DNA of 64,000 nt from Bacteroides intestinalis DSM 17393 (GCF_000172175.1 NZ_ABJL02000008.1:1922001-1986000); one strand, 5' to 3'. Counted from the first letter of the stretch, positions 17,621 to 26,085 are shown. Numbers and translations: made by a program. The notes: generated by a model not told the origin, from the letters alone.

Positions 17621-18703
17621 ATGGCTATGGACTATATGAAAGAGATTAAGGACATATCGGCAGAAGAAGCCGTAATCCTTTGGCAAGCCTCACGTTTGAG
17701 CCTGTCGAAAAGTTATGAGAAAGCACCCGAAATCCTCAAAGTGCATGGTTCTGTCATTGGGACATTGGGCAACTTCAGCGCATCCATCGGCAAAGCCAAA
17801 AGTAAAAAGACGTTCAATGTATCGGCTATCGTAGCCGCTGCATTGAAGAATGGCACTGTGTTGCGGTATGTGGCAGAGCTCTCCGACGGGAAGCGGAAAG
17901 TGCTTTATGTTGATACGGAGCAAAGCCCTTATCATTGCCTGAAAGTCATGAAACGCATTTTACGGATGGCTGGCTTGCCCGATGACAGGGACAGCGAAAA
18001 CCTTGAATTTCTCGCTTTGAGGAAATACACGCCTGAACAGCGTATCAGGATTGTCGAACAGGCTATCTATAATACGCCCGACATTGGTCTTGTAATCATA
18101 GACGGCATCCGTGACATGGTATATGACATCAACAGCCCCGGCGAATCCACACGCATCATATCCAAACTGATGCAGTGGACGGACGACAGGCAGATACATA
18201 TCCATACGATACTGCACCAGAACAAAGGGGATGAGAATGCGAGAGGGCATATCGGCACGGAGTTGAACAATAAGGCGGAAACCGTATTGCTGGTGGAAAA
18301 GGACAAAAGCAACGGGGATATAAGCAATGTTTCAGCCATGCACATCCGGGCAATGGATTTCGAGCCTTTTGCCTTTCGCATCAACGATAGTGCCCTGCCC
18401 GAACTCATAGATGGCTATAAACCCGAAGCGAAGAAACCGGGAAGACCGGAAGAGGAAAAGTTCGACCCTTACAGGCATATCACTGAACAGCAGCACCGTA
18501 TCGCATTGGAAGCCGTTTTCGGGCTGAAAGAGGAATACGGTTACAAGGAACTGGAAGATGCCTTAATCAAAAGCTATACGTCAATAGGTGTAAAGCTGAA
18601 CCATCAAAAGGCGGTACCGCTCATTACCATGCTTCGCAACAAACGGATGATAGTGCAGGAGAACGGCAGAAAATACACATTCATGCCCGACTTCCACTAT
18701 TAG
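17621..18703 (+). CDS. RepA-like AAA/RecA-fold ATPase
   Basis: A 360-aa protein. A degenerate Walker A region (GKAKSKKTFNVSAIVAAA, about residues 57-74) follows a helical N-terminus. VLYVDTEQS (about 94-102) is the second conserved strand typical of this RecA-fold family, Walker B is LVIIDGIRDM (about 149-158), and ILHQNKGDENARGHIGTELN (about 192-211) is the sensor region. The C-terminal 90 residues look like a winged helix (ITEQQHRIALEAVF, then RKYTFMPDF). It resembles the hexameric helicase/ATPases paired with primases in plasmid and element replication. It is followed by an iteron-like region and then the primase, so all three probably form the replication module. Confidence 0.78.
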   Translation: MAMDYMKEIKDISAEEAVILWQASRLSLSKSYEKAPEILKVHGSVIGTLGNFSASIGKAKSKKTFNVSAIVAAALKNGTVLRYVAELSDGKRKVLYVDTEQSPYHCLKVMKRILRMAGLPDDRDSENLEFLALRKYTPEQRIRIVEQAIYNTPDIGLVIIDGIRDMVYDINSPGESTRIISKLMQWTDDRQIHIHTILHQNKGDENARGHIGTELNNKAETVLLVEKDKSNGDISNVSAMHIRAMDFEPFAFRINDSALPELIDGYKPEAKKPGRPEEEKFDPYRHITEQQHRIALEAVFGLKEEYGYKELEDALIKSYTSIGVKLNHQKAVPLITMLRNKRMIVQENGRKYTFMPDFHY

Positions 18704-18718
18704 CCTGTTGCTTGTAAT

Positions 18719-18846
18719 CGCTTCACTTTATTCTGTGGGTCTATATATTAAGGATAAAGCGAAGTGATGCAAGGAATGGATAAACCGCTTCACTTTATTG
18801 CCGTACTCTATATATACGACAATTTAGTGAAGTGGTTATATAGACC
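18719..18846. repeat. Iteron-like region, candidate replication origin
   Basis: CGCTTCACTTTATT occurs exactly twice (18719-18732, 18786-18799), with related inverted copies at 18754-18766 (ATAAAGCGAAGTG) and 18823-18835 (TTTAGTGAAGTGG), so the region folds into two stem-loops. An outer inverted pair, GGTCTATATA (about 18738-18747) and TATATAGACC (18837-18846), encloses most of it. It sits between the RepA-like ATPase and the primase. Confidence 0.6.
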
Positions 18847-18915
18847 GTACTTCTTAAAATGGTACAGGCGAAAAGAAAAACAAATTAATTCACCAACTAC
18901 TAAAACAATCATTTT

Positions 18916-19872
18916 ATGGATATACAGACAGCCAAGCAAATCAGGATAGCAGATTATCTGCACAGTTTGGGATATTCTCCCGTCAAGCAACAGGGTATCA
19001 ACTTATGGTACAAATCACCGTTAAGGGAAGAAACCGAAGCCTCGTTCAAGGTAAATACCGAGCGCAACCAATGGTATGATTTTGCACTCGGCAAGGGTGG
19101 AAATATCATCGCACTGGCGCAGGAACTTTACTGTTCCGACCATGTGCCATATCTCCTGCAAAGAATCGAAGAACAGACACCCTGTATTCGTCACGTATCT
19201 TTCTCTTTTGGCAAGCAGGCATCTTCCGAGCCAAGTTTCCAACAACTGGAGATTGTGCCACTTTCTTCTCCTGCCCTGCTCTCATATTTGCAGGAAAGGG
19301 GAATAAACACGGAACTGGCGAAAAGAGAATGTCGAGAAGCTCATTTCACCAACAACGGTAAACGGTACTTTGCCATTGCCTTTCCCAACGTATCGGGCGG
19401 ATATGAAATTCGCAACCGCTATTTCAAGGGCTGCATCGCCCCAAAGGAAATCTCCCACATCAGACAGTCGGGGAAAACAAGGAATACCTGTTATATGTTC
19501 GAGGGATTCATGGACTACCTCTCCTTTCTGACATTGAGACAGGAGAGCTGCCCGAATTATCCGGAGTTGGACGGACAGGACTACATTGTATTGAACTCCG
19601 TATCGAATGTAAACAAGGCTCTCTATCCGTTGGGCAATTACGAACGCATCCACTGCTTTTTCGACAACGACCATGCAGGCATGGAAGCCCTCCAACAAAT
19701 CCGCAAGGAATACGATAGGGACTTATACATCCGTGACGTTTCGCAGACCTACAGCGGATGCAAAGACTTGAACGAATACTTACAGGAACAGGCTGAAAGA
19801 AACAGGCAAGTCCAATCCGTAAAAGGGACGCACAATCGGCAACCGAAAAAGAAGAACGGCTTTCGGTTATAG
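18916..19872 (+). CDS. DNA primase-like protein, Toprim domain
   Basis: A 318-aa protein. The N-terminal part (about 1-95) has the fold of a CHC2 primase zinc-binding domain (YKSPLREETEASFKVN, WYDFALGKGGNIIALA), but the zinc-binding Cys/His set is not evident. The Toprim domain (about 190-290) has the catalytic Glu in MFEGFMDYLS and the DxD in HCFFDNDHAG. The C-terminus is basic and Gln-rich. It is predicted to make RNA primers on single-stranded element DNA during transfer or replication, like the primases of NBU-type elements. It starts after the iteron-like region, not directly coupled to the ATPase. The family call is firm. Confidence 0.85.
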   Translation: MDIQTAKQIRIADYLHSLGYSPVKQQGINLWYKSPLREETEASFKVNTERNQWYDFALGKGGNIIALAQELYCSDHVPYLLQRIEEQTPCIRHVSFSFGKQASSEPSFQQLEIVPLSSPALLSYLQERGINTELAKRECREAHFTNNGKRYFAIAFPNVSGGYEIRNRYFKGCIAPKEISHIRQSGKTRNTCYMFEGFMDYLSFLTLRQESCPNYPELDGQDYIVLNSVSNVNKALYPLGNYERIHCFFDNDHAGMEALQQIRKEYDRDLYIRDVSQTYSGCKDLNEYLQEQAERNRQVQSVKGTHNRQPKKKNGFRL

Positions 19873-20035
19873 CCCACTATAACTACACGCTCCGCTTTCG
19901 TAGTTGTGGGCTCTCCCGAGGGGATTAGGGCTTTGCCCTAATTACCCACTCAGGGCGTTCACCCCTGAGAACCCCGAGCAAAGAGTGACCCTCTCTTTGC
20001 AATCACCGCTTATGGGTTGTACCCCTAAGAACCCC
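19871..20035. other. Cluster of five hairpins upstream of mob, candidate oriT
   Basis: Five consecutive inverted repeats: AGCCCAC..AACTAC/GTAGTTGTGGGCT (19871-19912); TTAGGGC/GCCCTAA (19925-19941); CTCAGGG/CCCTGAG (19949-19969); GCAAAGAG/CTCTTTGC (19978-20000); CTTATGGGT/ACCCCTAAG with one mismatch (20009-20029). A motif ACCCCTRAGAACCCC occurs twice (19961 and 20021). It lies directly before the relaxase gene, the usual place of oriT in such elements. Confidence 0.6.
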
Positions 20036-20077
20036 ACTGCGGAAGCGAACAAAGTAATCTAATATAAACAAAAAACT

Positions 20078-21481
20078 ATGGCAACAAAATCAAGCATACA
20101 TATCAAGCCTTGCAACATCGTATCGAGCGAGGCACACAACCGAAGGACTGCTGAGTACATGCGCAACATCGGAGAGTCCAGAATCTATGTAGTTTCCAAA
20201 CTTTCCACCGATAACGAGCAGTGGGTAAATCCTGACTTCGGCACTACCGAATTGCGAACACATTACGACAACATCAAACGGATGGTCAAGGAAAAGACCG
20301 GACGTGCCATGCAGGAGAAAGAACGTGAACGCAAAGGCAAGAACGGAAAAATCATCAAGGTGGCAGGGTGTTCACCTATCCGTGAGGGGGTGTTGCTCAT
20401 CAGAGCGGACACCACATTGGCAGATGTGCATAAATTTGGCGAGGAGTGCAAACAACGCTGGGGTATTACTCCGCTGCAAATCTTCCTGCACAAAGATGAA
20501 GGACATTGGCTGAGCGGACAACCCGAAGCCGAAGATAGAGAGAGTTTCCAAATTGATGGAAAGTGGTTCAAGCCGAATTATCACGCTCATATCGTTTTCG
20601 ATTGGATGAACCACGATACAGGAAAGAGCTGTAAACTCAATGACGAGGATATGACCGAAATGCAGAGTTTGGCATCTGACATTCTCCTGATGGAACGTGG
20701 ACAGTCGAAAGCTGTTACAGGCAAGGAACATCTGGAACGTAACGATTTCATCATAAAGAAACAGAAAGCCGAACTGCAACGTATAGAGGAAACCCAAAGG
20801 CACAAGGAGCAGCAGGTAACTCTTGCTGAGCAAGAACTCAAACAGGTAAAATCGGAAATACGCACCGACAAACTCAAAAGCGCAGCTACCGATGCAGCCA
20901 CAGCCATAGCAAGCGGTGTCGGTTCTCTTTTCGGAAGCGGAAAATTGAAAGATTTGGAACAAACCAATGAGAATTTACGTCATGAAATTGCCAAGCGTGA
21001 CAAGGGTATTGATGAATTAAAAGCCAAGATGCAACAAATGCAGGAACAGCACGGCAAGCAGATTCGTAACCTACAAGGAATACATAATCAAGAGCTTGAA
21101 ACCAAAAACAAGGAAATATCACGATTGAACACCATTCTTGAAAAAGCGTTCAACTGGTTCCCATTACTCAAAGAGATGTTGAGAATGGAAAAACTCTGCT
21201 ATGCCATCGGATTTACCAAAGATATGGTAAACAGTCTTTTGACAAAAAAGGAAGCAATCAGATGCAATGGGAAAATCTATTCCGAAGAGCATAGACGAAA
21301 GTTTGACATAAAGAACGATATTTTCAAGATTGAGAAAAGTTCGGTTGATAATAATAAATTGGTGCTTACAATAAACAGGCAACCGATAGGCGAATGGTTC
21401 AAAGAGCAATGGGAGAAACTTCGGCAAAGTTTACGACAGTCAGCGGAAGAGCCAAGAAAAAATAGAGGATTCAAGCTATAA
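20078..21481 (+). CDS. MobV/Pre family relaxase
   Basis: A 467-aa mobilization protein. The N-terminal relaxase domain (about 1-210) has the segment HKDEGHW, the HxH metal motif in PNYHAHIVFDW and the conserved REGVLLIRADTT. A long coiled coil follows (about 220-350; EETQRHKEQQVTLAEQELKQ), with a Gly/Ser stretch (GVGSLFGSG) in it, then a basic C-terminus. It would nick one strand at oriT and pilot it into a recipient through a helper element's conjugation machinery. The hairpin cluster just upstream is the likely oriT. After this gene, base composition shifts to AT-rich cargo. Confidence 0.9.
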   Translation: MATKSSIHIKPCNIVSSEAHNRRTAEYMRNIGESRIYVVSKLSTDNEQWVNPDFGTTELRTHYDNIKRMVKEKTGRAMQEKERERKGKNGKIIKVAGCSPIREGVLLIRADTTLADVHKFGEECKQRWGITPLQIFLHKDEGHWLSGQPEAEDRESFQIDGKWFKPNYHAHIVFDWMNHDTGKSCKLNDEDMTEMQSLASDILLMERGQSKAVTGKEHLERNDFIIKKQKAELQRIEETQRHKEQQVTLAEQELKQVKSEIRTDKLKSAATDAATAIASGVGSLFGSGKLKDLEQTNENLRHEIAKRDKGIDELKAKMQQMQEQHGKQIRNLQGIHNQELETKNKEISRLNTILEKAFNWFPLLKEMLRMEKLCYAIGFTKDMVNSLLTKKEAIRCNGKIYSEEHRRKFDIKNDIFKIEKSSVDNNKLVLTINRQPIGEWFKEQWEKLRQSLRQSAEEPRKNRGFKL

Positions 21482-21518
21482 TTCCGCTCTATATAATCCA
21501 AAACATCAATAAAATAAC

Positions 21519-21526
21519 TAATTTTG
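21519..21526 (+). promoter_or_regulatory. -7 promoter box before the structured element
   Basis: TAATTTTG matches TAnnTTTG, and the string TAATTTTGCAT is shared with the box at 17227. If active, the transcript would start near 21533 and include the folded element at 21568-21738 and the cargo genes. No -33 box is seen. Confidence 0.4.
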
Positions 21527-21567
21527 CATTCGGATAGGGGTAACTCTTTCCAAGACATAAGAAAAAA

Positions 21568-21738
21568 GAAGAAGCGGTATGCTTATCTTGTACTTGAAAA
21601 CGTAGGAAATTTTCAATTAGGATACAAGGATGGCATAGTGGTTCTCACGCTATAGCGTGGGCTGCTATTGTTACATCTGTATCCGAGGTTTCCTACGACC
21701 TTCAAGTAAGAGTGTGGCATTGTGGTTCACGCTTCTTC
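21568..21738 (+). ncRNA. 171-nt multi-helix structured element (RNA or ssDNA)
   Basis: Nested perfect pairings, outside to inside: GAAGAAGCG (21568-21576) with CGCTTCTTC (21730-21738); TACTTGAA (21591-21598) with TTCAAGTA (21701-21708); CGTAGGAAA (21601-21609) with TTTCCTACG (21689-21697); GGATACA (21620-21626) with TGTATCC (21678-21684); GATG (21629-21632) with CATC (21674-21677); and an apical hairpin, CACGCTATAGCGTG (21646-21659). A motif TGGCATWGTGGTTC..ACGCT is present twice (21631, 21715). It lies between the relaxase and the first cargo gene, ending 27 nt before that gene's ATG. It could be a cargo-operon leader, a separate RNA, or a single-strand DNA signal. Strand is uncertain: a T run follows the outer stem on the minus strand. 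Confidence 0.5.
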
Positions 21739-21765
21739 GTAGTATGAACATTATATAGTCTAATT

Positions 21766-22491
21766 ATGAGATATGTACTTGTGTTGATATTATCGTGCTT
21801 TTCCATTATTGGTTATGCTCAAAACTTTGTCATAAGTGATAATGACTCAACTATTACAACTGAATATAACGATGGGAAATTATGGGCATATCGGTATATG
21901 AATGGATATGTTGTCGGATTAACTTGTTATGAAGCAAAGGATGATTATGGTAAATATTATCAAATGCGGATATATATTAACAACCAAAACACTCAAAGTG
22001 TAACCTTTAACCCTAATGAAGTAAACGCATATCTCATAAATAAAAAAGGAGAAACTATTTCACTTGAGGTCTACACCAATGAAGAATTCCAAAAGAAAGT
22101 TAAGAGAACGCAAAATTGGGCTATGGCACTATATGGTTTTTCAGCAGGATTAAATGCAGGAAGTGCAGGGTACTCCACATCATATTCTACCACATATTCT
22201 CCCAATGGTTATGCTTATACTACAATGACCACTCATTATAACCCTAATGCAGCATATCAAGCAAATTTAGTAGCGAATGCACAAATTGCTACTTATGGAA
22301 AACTGATGGCAGACGAAAGAATTACAAAAGAACAGGGGTATTTAAAGAAAAATACAATCCACCCTAATGAGGGTATTGTTGGGTATATGAATATAAAAAG
22401 GAAGAAAGGAAATATTCTAACCATCAACATACCCATAAATGGCAATGTGTATTCTTTTGAATTGGATGTAAACAAGAAGAATAATAAATAA
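21766..22491 (+). CDS. Hypothetical secreted protein
   Basis: A 241-aa protein with a clean signal peptide (about 1-18, LVLILSCFSIIGYAQ). The first half is predicted beta-rich (GKYYQMRIYINNQNTQSVTF). A central small-residue helix (about 125-140, AMALYGFSAGLNAGSAG) is followed by a Ser/Tyr/Thr-rich stretch (about 140-165). The C-terminus is beta-rich again (NGNVYSFELDV). I do not recognise the family. It is the first gene of the AT-rich cargo, behind the structured element, and probably shares a transcript with the following genes. The hydrophobic centre might insert in a membrane, which would be unusual for a plain periplasmic protein. Confidence 0.7.
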   Translation: MRYVLVLILSCFSIIGYAQNFVISDNDSTITTEYNDGKLWAYRYMNGYVVGLTCYEAKDDYGKYYQMRIYINNQNTQSVTFNPNEVNAYLINKKGETISLEVYTNEEFQKKVKRTQNWAMALYGFSAGLNAGSAGYSTSYSTTYSPNGYAYTTMTTHYNPNAAYQANLVANAQIATYGKLMADERITKEQGYLKKNTIHPNEGIVGYMNIKRKKGNILTINIPINGNVYSFELDVNKKNNK

Positions 22492-22529
22492 CCGCTAATT
22501 GAGTTATAAACACCAAAAATACTATGTAT

Positions 22530-23114
22530 ATGAAAAAATTTATATTGTTTTTTGCAACATTGTTCATTAGTGTTATATCATTTGCTCAAAGCAATTCAGA
22601 ACATCTGACTTTTAAGGGTGTGCCTATTGATGGAACTCTTAGTGAGTATGTTGCTAAAATGAAGAGTGCTGGATTTAAGTATTTAGGAGAACAAGACGGA
22701 ACCGTCATTTTACAAGGTGATTTTGCAGGGTTTAAGAGTTGCATTGTCGGAGTTTCAACACTTAAAGCAGTAAATGTTGTTAGTACAATTGGTGTTATTT
22801 TCCCTGCATGTGAAGATTGGAGTTCACTTGAACGTGACTATGAACACCTTAAATCAATGCTCACCCAAAAATATGGCGAACCTGCCGAAGTTGTCGAGAA
22901 ATTTCAAGGAAGAGTAATTCCTGATACTAACAATGAAAAATTGCATGAATTATATATGGATAGATGTACTTGGTACACTACATTTGAAACTAAAAATGGC
23001 AATATACAATTGTCTTTACAAAAGGGCGAATACAGCCAATACTTCGTTTTATTAAAGTATTATGACAAAATAAACTCTGATACCGTTCGCTCGGCAGCTA
23101 TGGATGATTTGTAA
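22530..23114 (+). CDS. Hypothetical secreted protein
   Basis: A protein of about 194 aa with a signal peptide (MKKFILFFATLFISVISFAQ). The ATG at 22530 is preferred over 22524 because it gives a standard MKK signal. The mature part begins with a conserved-looking HLTFKGVPIDGTLSEYVAKM, where the 'predicted residue then G' pattern suggests a small domain that recognises or binds. It ends in a hydrophilic tail (NSDTVRSAAMDDL). The family has no name I recognise, although similar small exported proteins are frequent in Bacteroides. It lies 38 bp after the previous gene and 20 bp before the two-helix membrane protein. Confidence 0.7.
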   Translation: MKKFILFFATLFISVISFAQSNSEHLTFKGVPIDGTLSEYVAKMKSAGFKYLGEQDGTVILQGDFAGFKSCIVGVSTLKAVNVVSTIGVIFPACEDWSSLERDYEHLKSMLTQKYGEPAEVVEKFQGRVIPDTNNEKLHELYMDRCTWYTTFETKNGNIQLSLQKGEYSQYFVLLKYYDKINSDTVRSAAMDDL

Positions 23115-23134
23115 CCTTCAATAGATTCAATTTT

Positions 23135-23368
23135 ATGACCGAAGAATCCATTTCAATAATAGCGATAATCATTGCATTGATATTAATTCTGTGGCTTTAC
23201 ATCTTTCTCCCTGCAAAAATGGCTAAGAAAAGAGGTCGTAGTGCCATTGGATGGGTTTTACTCTTTTGGATTATTTCTCCACTTTGGGGAATTATCGTTT
23301 TGCTTGTATTAGGTGACAGCAAACAGAAAATCCGTGAAGATATAATTGAGGAACTTCATCGTAATTAG
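23135..23368 (+). CDS. Small two-helix membrane protein
   Basis: A 77-aa protein with a first TM helix (about 8-27, IAIIIALILILWLYIFLP), a short basic loop (KMAKKRGRS), a second TM helix (about 37-60, IGWVLLFWIISPLWGIIVLL), and a charged tail (KQKIREDIIEEL). The basic loop between the helices suggests it faces the cytoplasm. Function is unknown. It sits 15 bp before the TM-anchored helicase, which suggests that it works with it at the membrane or is simply co-transcribed. Small two-helix proteins are also seen as toxins or exclusion factors, but nothing here proves that. Confidence 0.7.
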   Translation: MTEESISIIAIIIALILILWLYIFLPAKMAKKRGRSAIGWVLLFWIISPLWGIIVLLVLGDSKQKIREDIIEELHRN

Positions 23369-23383
23369 TGTTAGAATTGATAT

Positions 23384-25999
23384 ATGAACCTTTTGCTTGC
23401 CATAATTGCCTGTGTCGTTGCTGCCTCTATTATTATCATAGCAACCATCCGAAAACGCCTTAAAGCAAAGTCTAACGAATTATCAGAACAGATAAAAGGG
23501 TTGTCTTCATACAGCGAACAATCGAATTATGAGCAAGCAAAAGAGAGATTGTCCGCATTGAATAACGGAATATTTATTGATATTCCTACTGACCTTAATA
23601 ACGGTTTTTATGGCAAGATAATTTCTGCAACGCAGGAAAAAGATTTTATCAATTATTACAGACCACATTTTCAAGAAGCGTATTCTCTATTGAAGAAACT
23701 TGAAGCCTTTAATATCACTCCATCTGAAACTATTTCCAAATTCGTTGATGATTTTGGAGCTATCAATAAACTTGTAAAACAACATAATGAGGGCGTTATT
23801 ACATTTCTGCTTGACACGCATAAAGATTTCTTCGACCATTGCCTAAAATACCCATTAGACAAGCAACAAAGACGTTCAATCGTTTCAGAAGAAGATAATT
23901 GCTTGGTTGTTAGTAGTGCAGGTAGTGGAAAGACCTCTTCTATTATTGGAAAAGTCAAATATCTAACAGAAATAAAAGGTATTGCACCTCATAGAATCTT
24001 ACTAATTAGTTACACGAACAAAGCAGCAGCTGAACTTACGGAAAGAATGGCTACTGATGGTTTGAAGGGTTATACTTTTCATAAATTAGCCATTGATATT
24101 ATTGGAAGAGCAACAGGCACAAAGCCATCTATTTGTGATAATACTGATTCTTTATTTGTAGATATTTATCACACTTTATTAGGGAATAAGGCTTTTAAGA
24201 ATAGTGTAGTAGAATACTTTATTGATTATCAAACCAATGAAGCAGATTGGGAGCAACGCAAGAATGAAAGGCGAGAAAAGTTGTCGGAACAAAAAAATGT
24301 TCAGTTAAAAGCGATATTTCCCGATATGGACGGTCGAACCATATATGTGAGAAGTGAACAGGAGCAAAAGATATGCTTTGTTTTATCATCACTTGGAGTA
24401 AAATTCAGATATGAAGAGCCATACGAGCATCAATTAGCAGATGAAATGCACTCGCAGTATCGACCAGATTTCTCAATATATTTTAAGCAGGGAGGAATAA
24501 TCAAGCGCATCTATCTTGAACATTTCGGAGTTGATGAACACGGTCTTGTGCCATCTTGGTTTGCAAAAGACAAGGGTATTACATACGAAGAAGCAAATCA
24601 AAAATATAATGATGGTATAACTTGGAAGAAAGCTGTTCACGAGAAATTTGGTACTCAACTTTTAGTAACATCAAGTGCTGATTTCCATTATTCTGATATT
24701 AGGGGTAAACTCCGTAAACTATTAGATGATGCAGGTGTACCAATTCAAGAGAAAACGGATGAAGAGTTATATGATTTGGTTTTGCCCAAAGGTAGTAAGC
24801 AGGAAAAGGCGTTTATACGACTTGTTGTTACTTTTGTAACATTGGTAAAATCAAGTTGTAAATCAGTTAAAGAGATTCTTAAACAAGCAAAGAATGTAGA
24901 TGATGAGCGGAGTGTTTTTATTATCAAGAACATATTTCAACCTGTATATGAACGCTATATAAGCGCATTAAGCGATAGTAACCAAATTGATTTTACCGAT
25001 GCGATTCTTCAAGCCACAGAGATATGCCGTACTTCACACCCTGTTGAGTATGATTATATCATTGTGGATGAGTTTCAGGACATATCGGTTGACCGTTACA
25101 ATTTCTTAAAAGTATTGCGAGTGGGAAATCCGCCAGCAAAATTGTATTGTGTGGGCGATGACTGGCAGTCCATATATCGTTTTTCGGGAAGTGACATGGC
25201 TCTTTTTAATCAATTTCCTAAATACTTTGGAGCAACAGAGATAAATAAGATTGAAACCACATACAGATTTGGAGAGCCTTTGGTTTCGTTGTCTTCTCAC
25301 TTCATACAGCGTAATAAATCTCAAATACAAAAGGATATACACTCATTCAATTCTGAAATGAAGACAGAGTTGGAGTTCTATTCTTACGATAGACGAGATT
25401 ATTGCAATACGATAGGGCAGCTTGTGGCTTCTATTCCATCAGATAAATCAATATTTTTATTGGGACGTTATTCTTTTGATGATTATTACCTCTCTTTTAT
25501 GTACCAATCCATTAAAGAGGGCAATAAGTTCTTTTATGTGATAGGAGAACGAAAAATCGAGTTTTTGACTGTACATAAGTCAAAAGGTCTTGAAGCTGAT
25601 TATGTTATACTCTTACAATGCAATAAGGATACCTATGGCTTCCCTTCTCTTGTGAGTGACGACCCTGTGCTTAATTATGTGCTCACTAAAAGTGACCAAT
25701 ACCCCTATGGAGAAGAACGTAGATTGTTTTATGTGGCAATAACAAGAGCAAAGGTGAAAACACTCGTACTTTATGACAAGCGTTTTCCATCTGTATTTGT
25801 AGATGAGTTTTTGCATCCTGAAAAGGTTTCCGAAGAAAATTATCTAAAGTACCCCAACGCCAATAAAAGATGGACAAGAGGTGCAGACCAATTTCTGTTG
25901 AAACTATATAGCGAGGGTAAGAGCGTGAGGTATATTGCCACTAAAATGGGTAGAAGCCAAACTTCAATTGTTATGCGATTGAATAAACTTAATCAATAA
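23384..25999 (+). CDS. Membrane-anchored UvrD/helicase IV-like SF1 helicase with nuclease-like insert
   Basis: An 871-aa protein. N-terminal TM helix (about 2-19). SF1 motor: Walker A AGSGKTSS (about 185), motif Ia (LLISYTNKAAAELTERM), Walker B VDEFQD (about 555), motif III GDDWQSIYRFSGSD, motif IV TYRFGEP, motif V TVHKSKGLEADYV, motif VI YVAITRAK. Between motifs Ib and II lies an inserted domain (about 310-450) with YRPDFSIYF, then YLEHFG and WKKAVHEKFG, which looks like a PD-(D/E)XK-type fold. The last 45 residues form a helix-turn-helix (GRSQTSIVMRLNKL). It would unwind, and perhaps cut, DNA near the membrane. It is the largest gene of the cargo. A defence role is possible but not shown. 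Confidence 0.83.
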   Translation: MNLLLAIIACVVAASIIIIATIRKRLKAKSNELSEQIKGLSSYSEQSNYEQAKERLSALNNGIFIDIPTDLNNGFYGKIISATQEKDFINYYRPHFQEAYSLLKKLEAFNITPSETISKFVDDFGAINKLVKQHNEGVITFLLDTHKDFFDHCLKYPLDKQQRRSIVSEEDNCLVVSSAGSGKTSSIIGKVKYLTEIKGIAPHRILLISYTNKAAAELTERMATDGLKGYTFHKLAIDIIGRATGTKPSICDNTDSLFVDIYHTLLGNKAFKNSVVEYFIDYQTNEADWEQRKNERREKLSEQKNVQLKAIFPDMDGRTIYVRSEQEQKICFVLSSLGVKFRYEEPYEHQLADEMHSQYRPDFSIYFKQGGIIKRIYLEHFGVDEHGLVPSWFAKDKGITYEEANQKYNDGITWKKAVHEKFGTQLLVTSSADFHYSDIRGKLRKLLDDAGVPIQEKTDEELYDLVLPKGSKQEKAFIRLVVTFVTLVKSSCKSVKEILKQAKNVDDERSVFIIKNIFQPVYERYISALSDSNQIDFTDAILQATEICRTSHPVEYDYIIVDEFQDISVDRYNFLKVLRVGNPPAKLYCVGDDWQSIYRFSGSDMALFNQFPKYFGATEINKIETTYRFGEPLVSLSSHFIQRNKSQIQKDIHSFNSEMKTELEFYSYDRRDYCNTIGQLVASIPSDKSIFLLGRYSFDDYYLSFMYQSIKEGNKFFYVIGERKIEFLTVHKSKGLEADYVILLQCNKDTYGFPSLVSDDPVLNYVLTKSDQYPYGEERRLFYVAITRAKVKTLVLYDKRFPSVFVDEFLHPEKVSEENYLKYPNANKRWTRGADQFLLKLYSEGKSVRYIATKMGRSQTSIVMRLNKLNQ

Positions 26000-26049
26000 T
26001 ACACAATCTCTAAAATAAGAATAATGCACCTCGTTAATATAATATAAAA

Positions 26050-26085
26050 CACCCAATTTTACATTCTTGGGTGTAAAATTGGGTG
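26050..26085. promoter_or_regulatory. Arm-type integrase sites at the right end; also a terminator-like hairpin
   Basis: CACCCAATTTTACA (26050-26063) pairs with the complementary part of TGGGTGTAAAATTGGGTG (26068-26085). The latter differs from the left-end copy (13364-13381) at only two positions. Read on the minus strand, the hairpin is followed by a T-rich run and lies about 36 bp beyond tRNA-Ser, so it can serve as its new terminator. Confidence 0.6.

Noticed and set aside
21568..21738. Retron-type RNA (outer stem like a1/a2 and a long inner stem)
   Set aside because: No reverse transcriptase gene is present in the window, and the neighbouring genes do not include known retron effectors.
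23135..23368. Toxin of a toxin-antitoxin pair
   Set aside because: No antitoxin-like gene is adjacent and the two-helix layout alone is not diagnostic.
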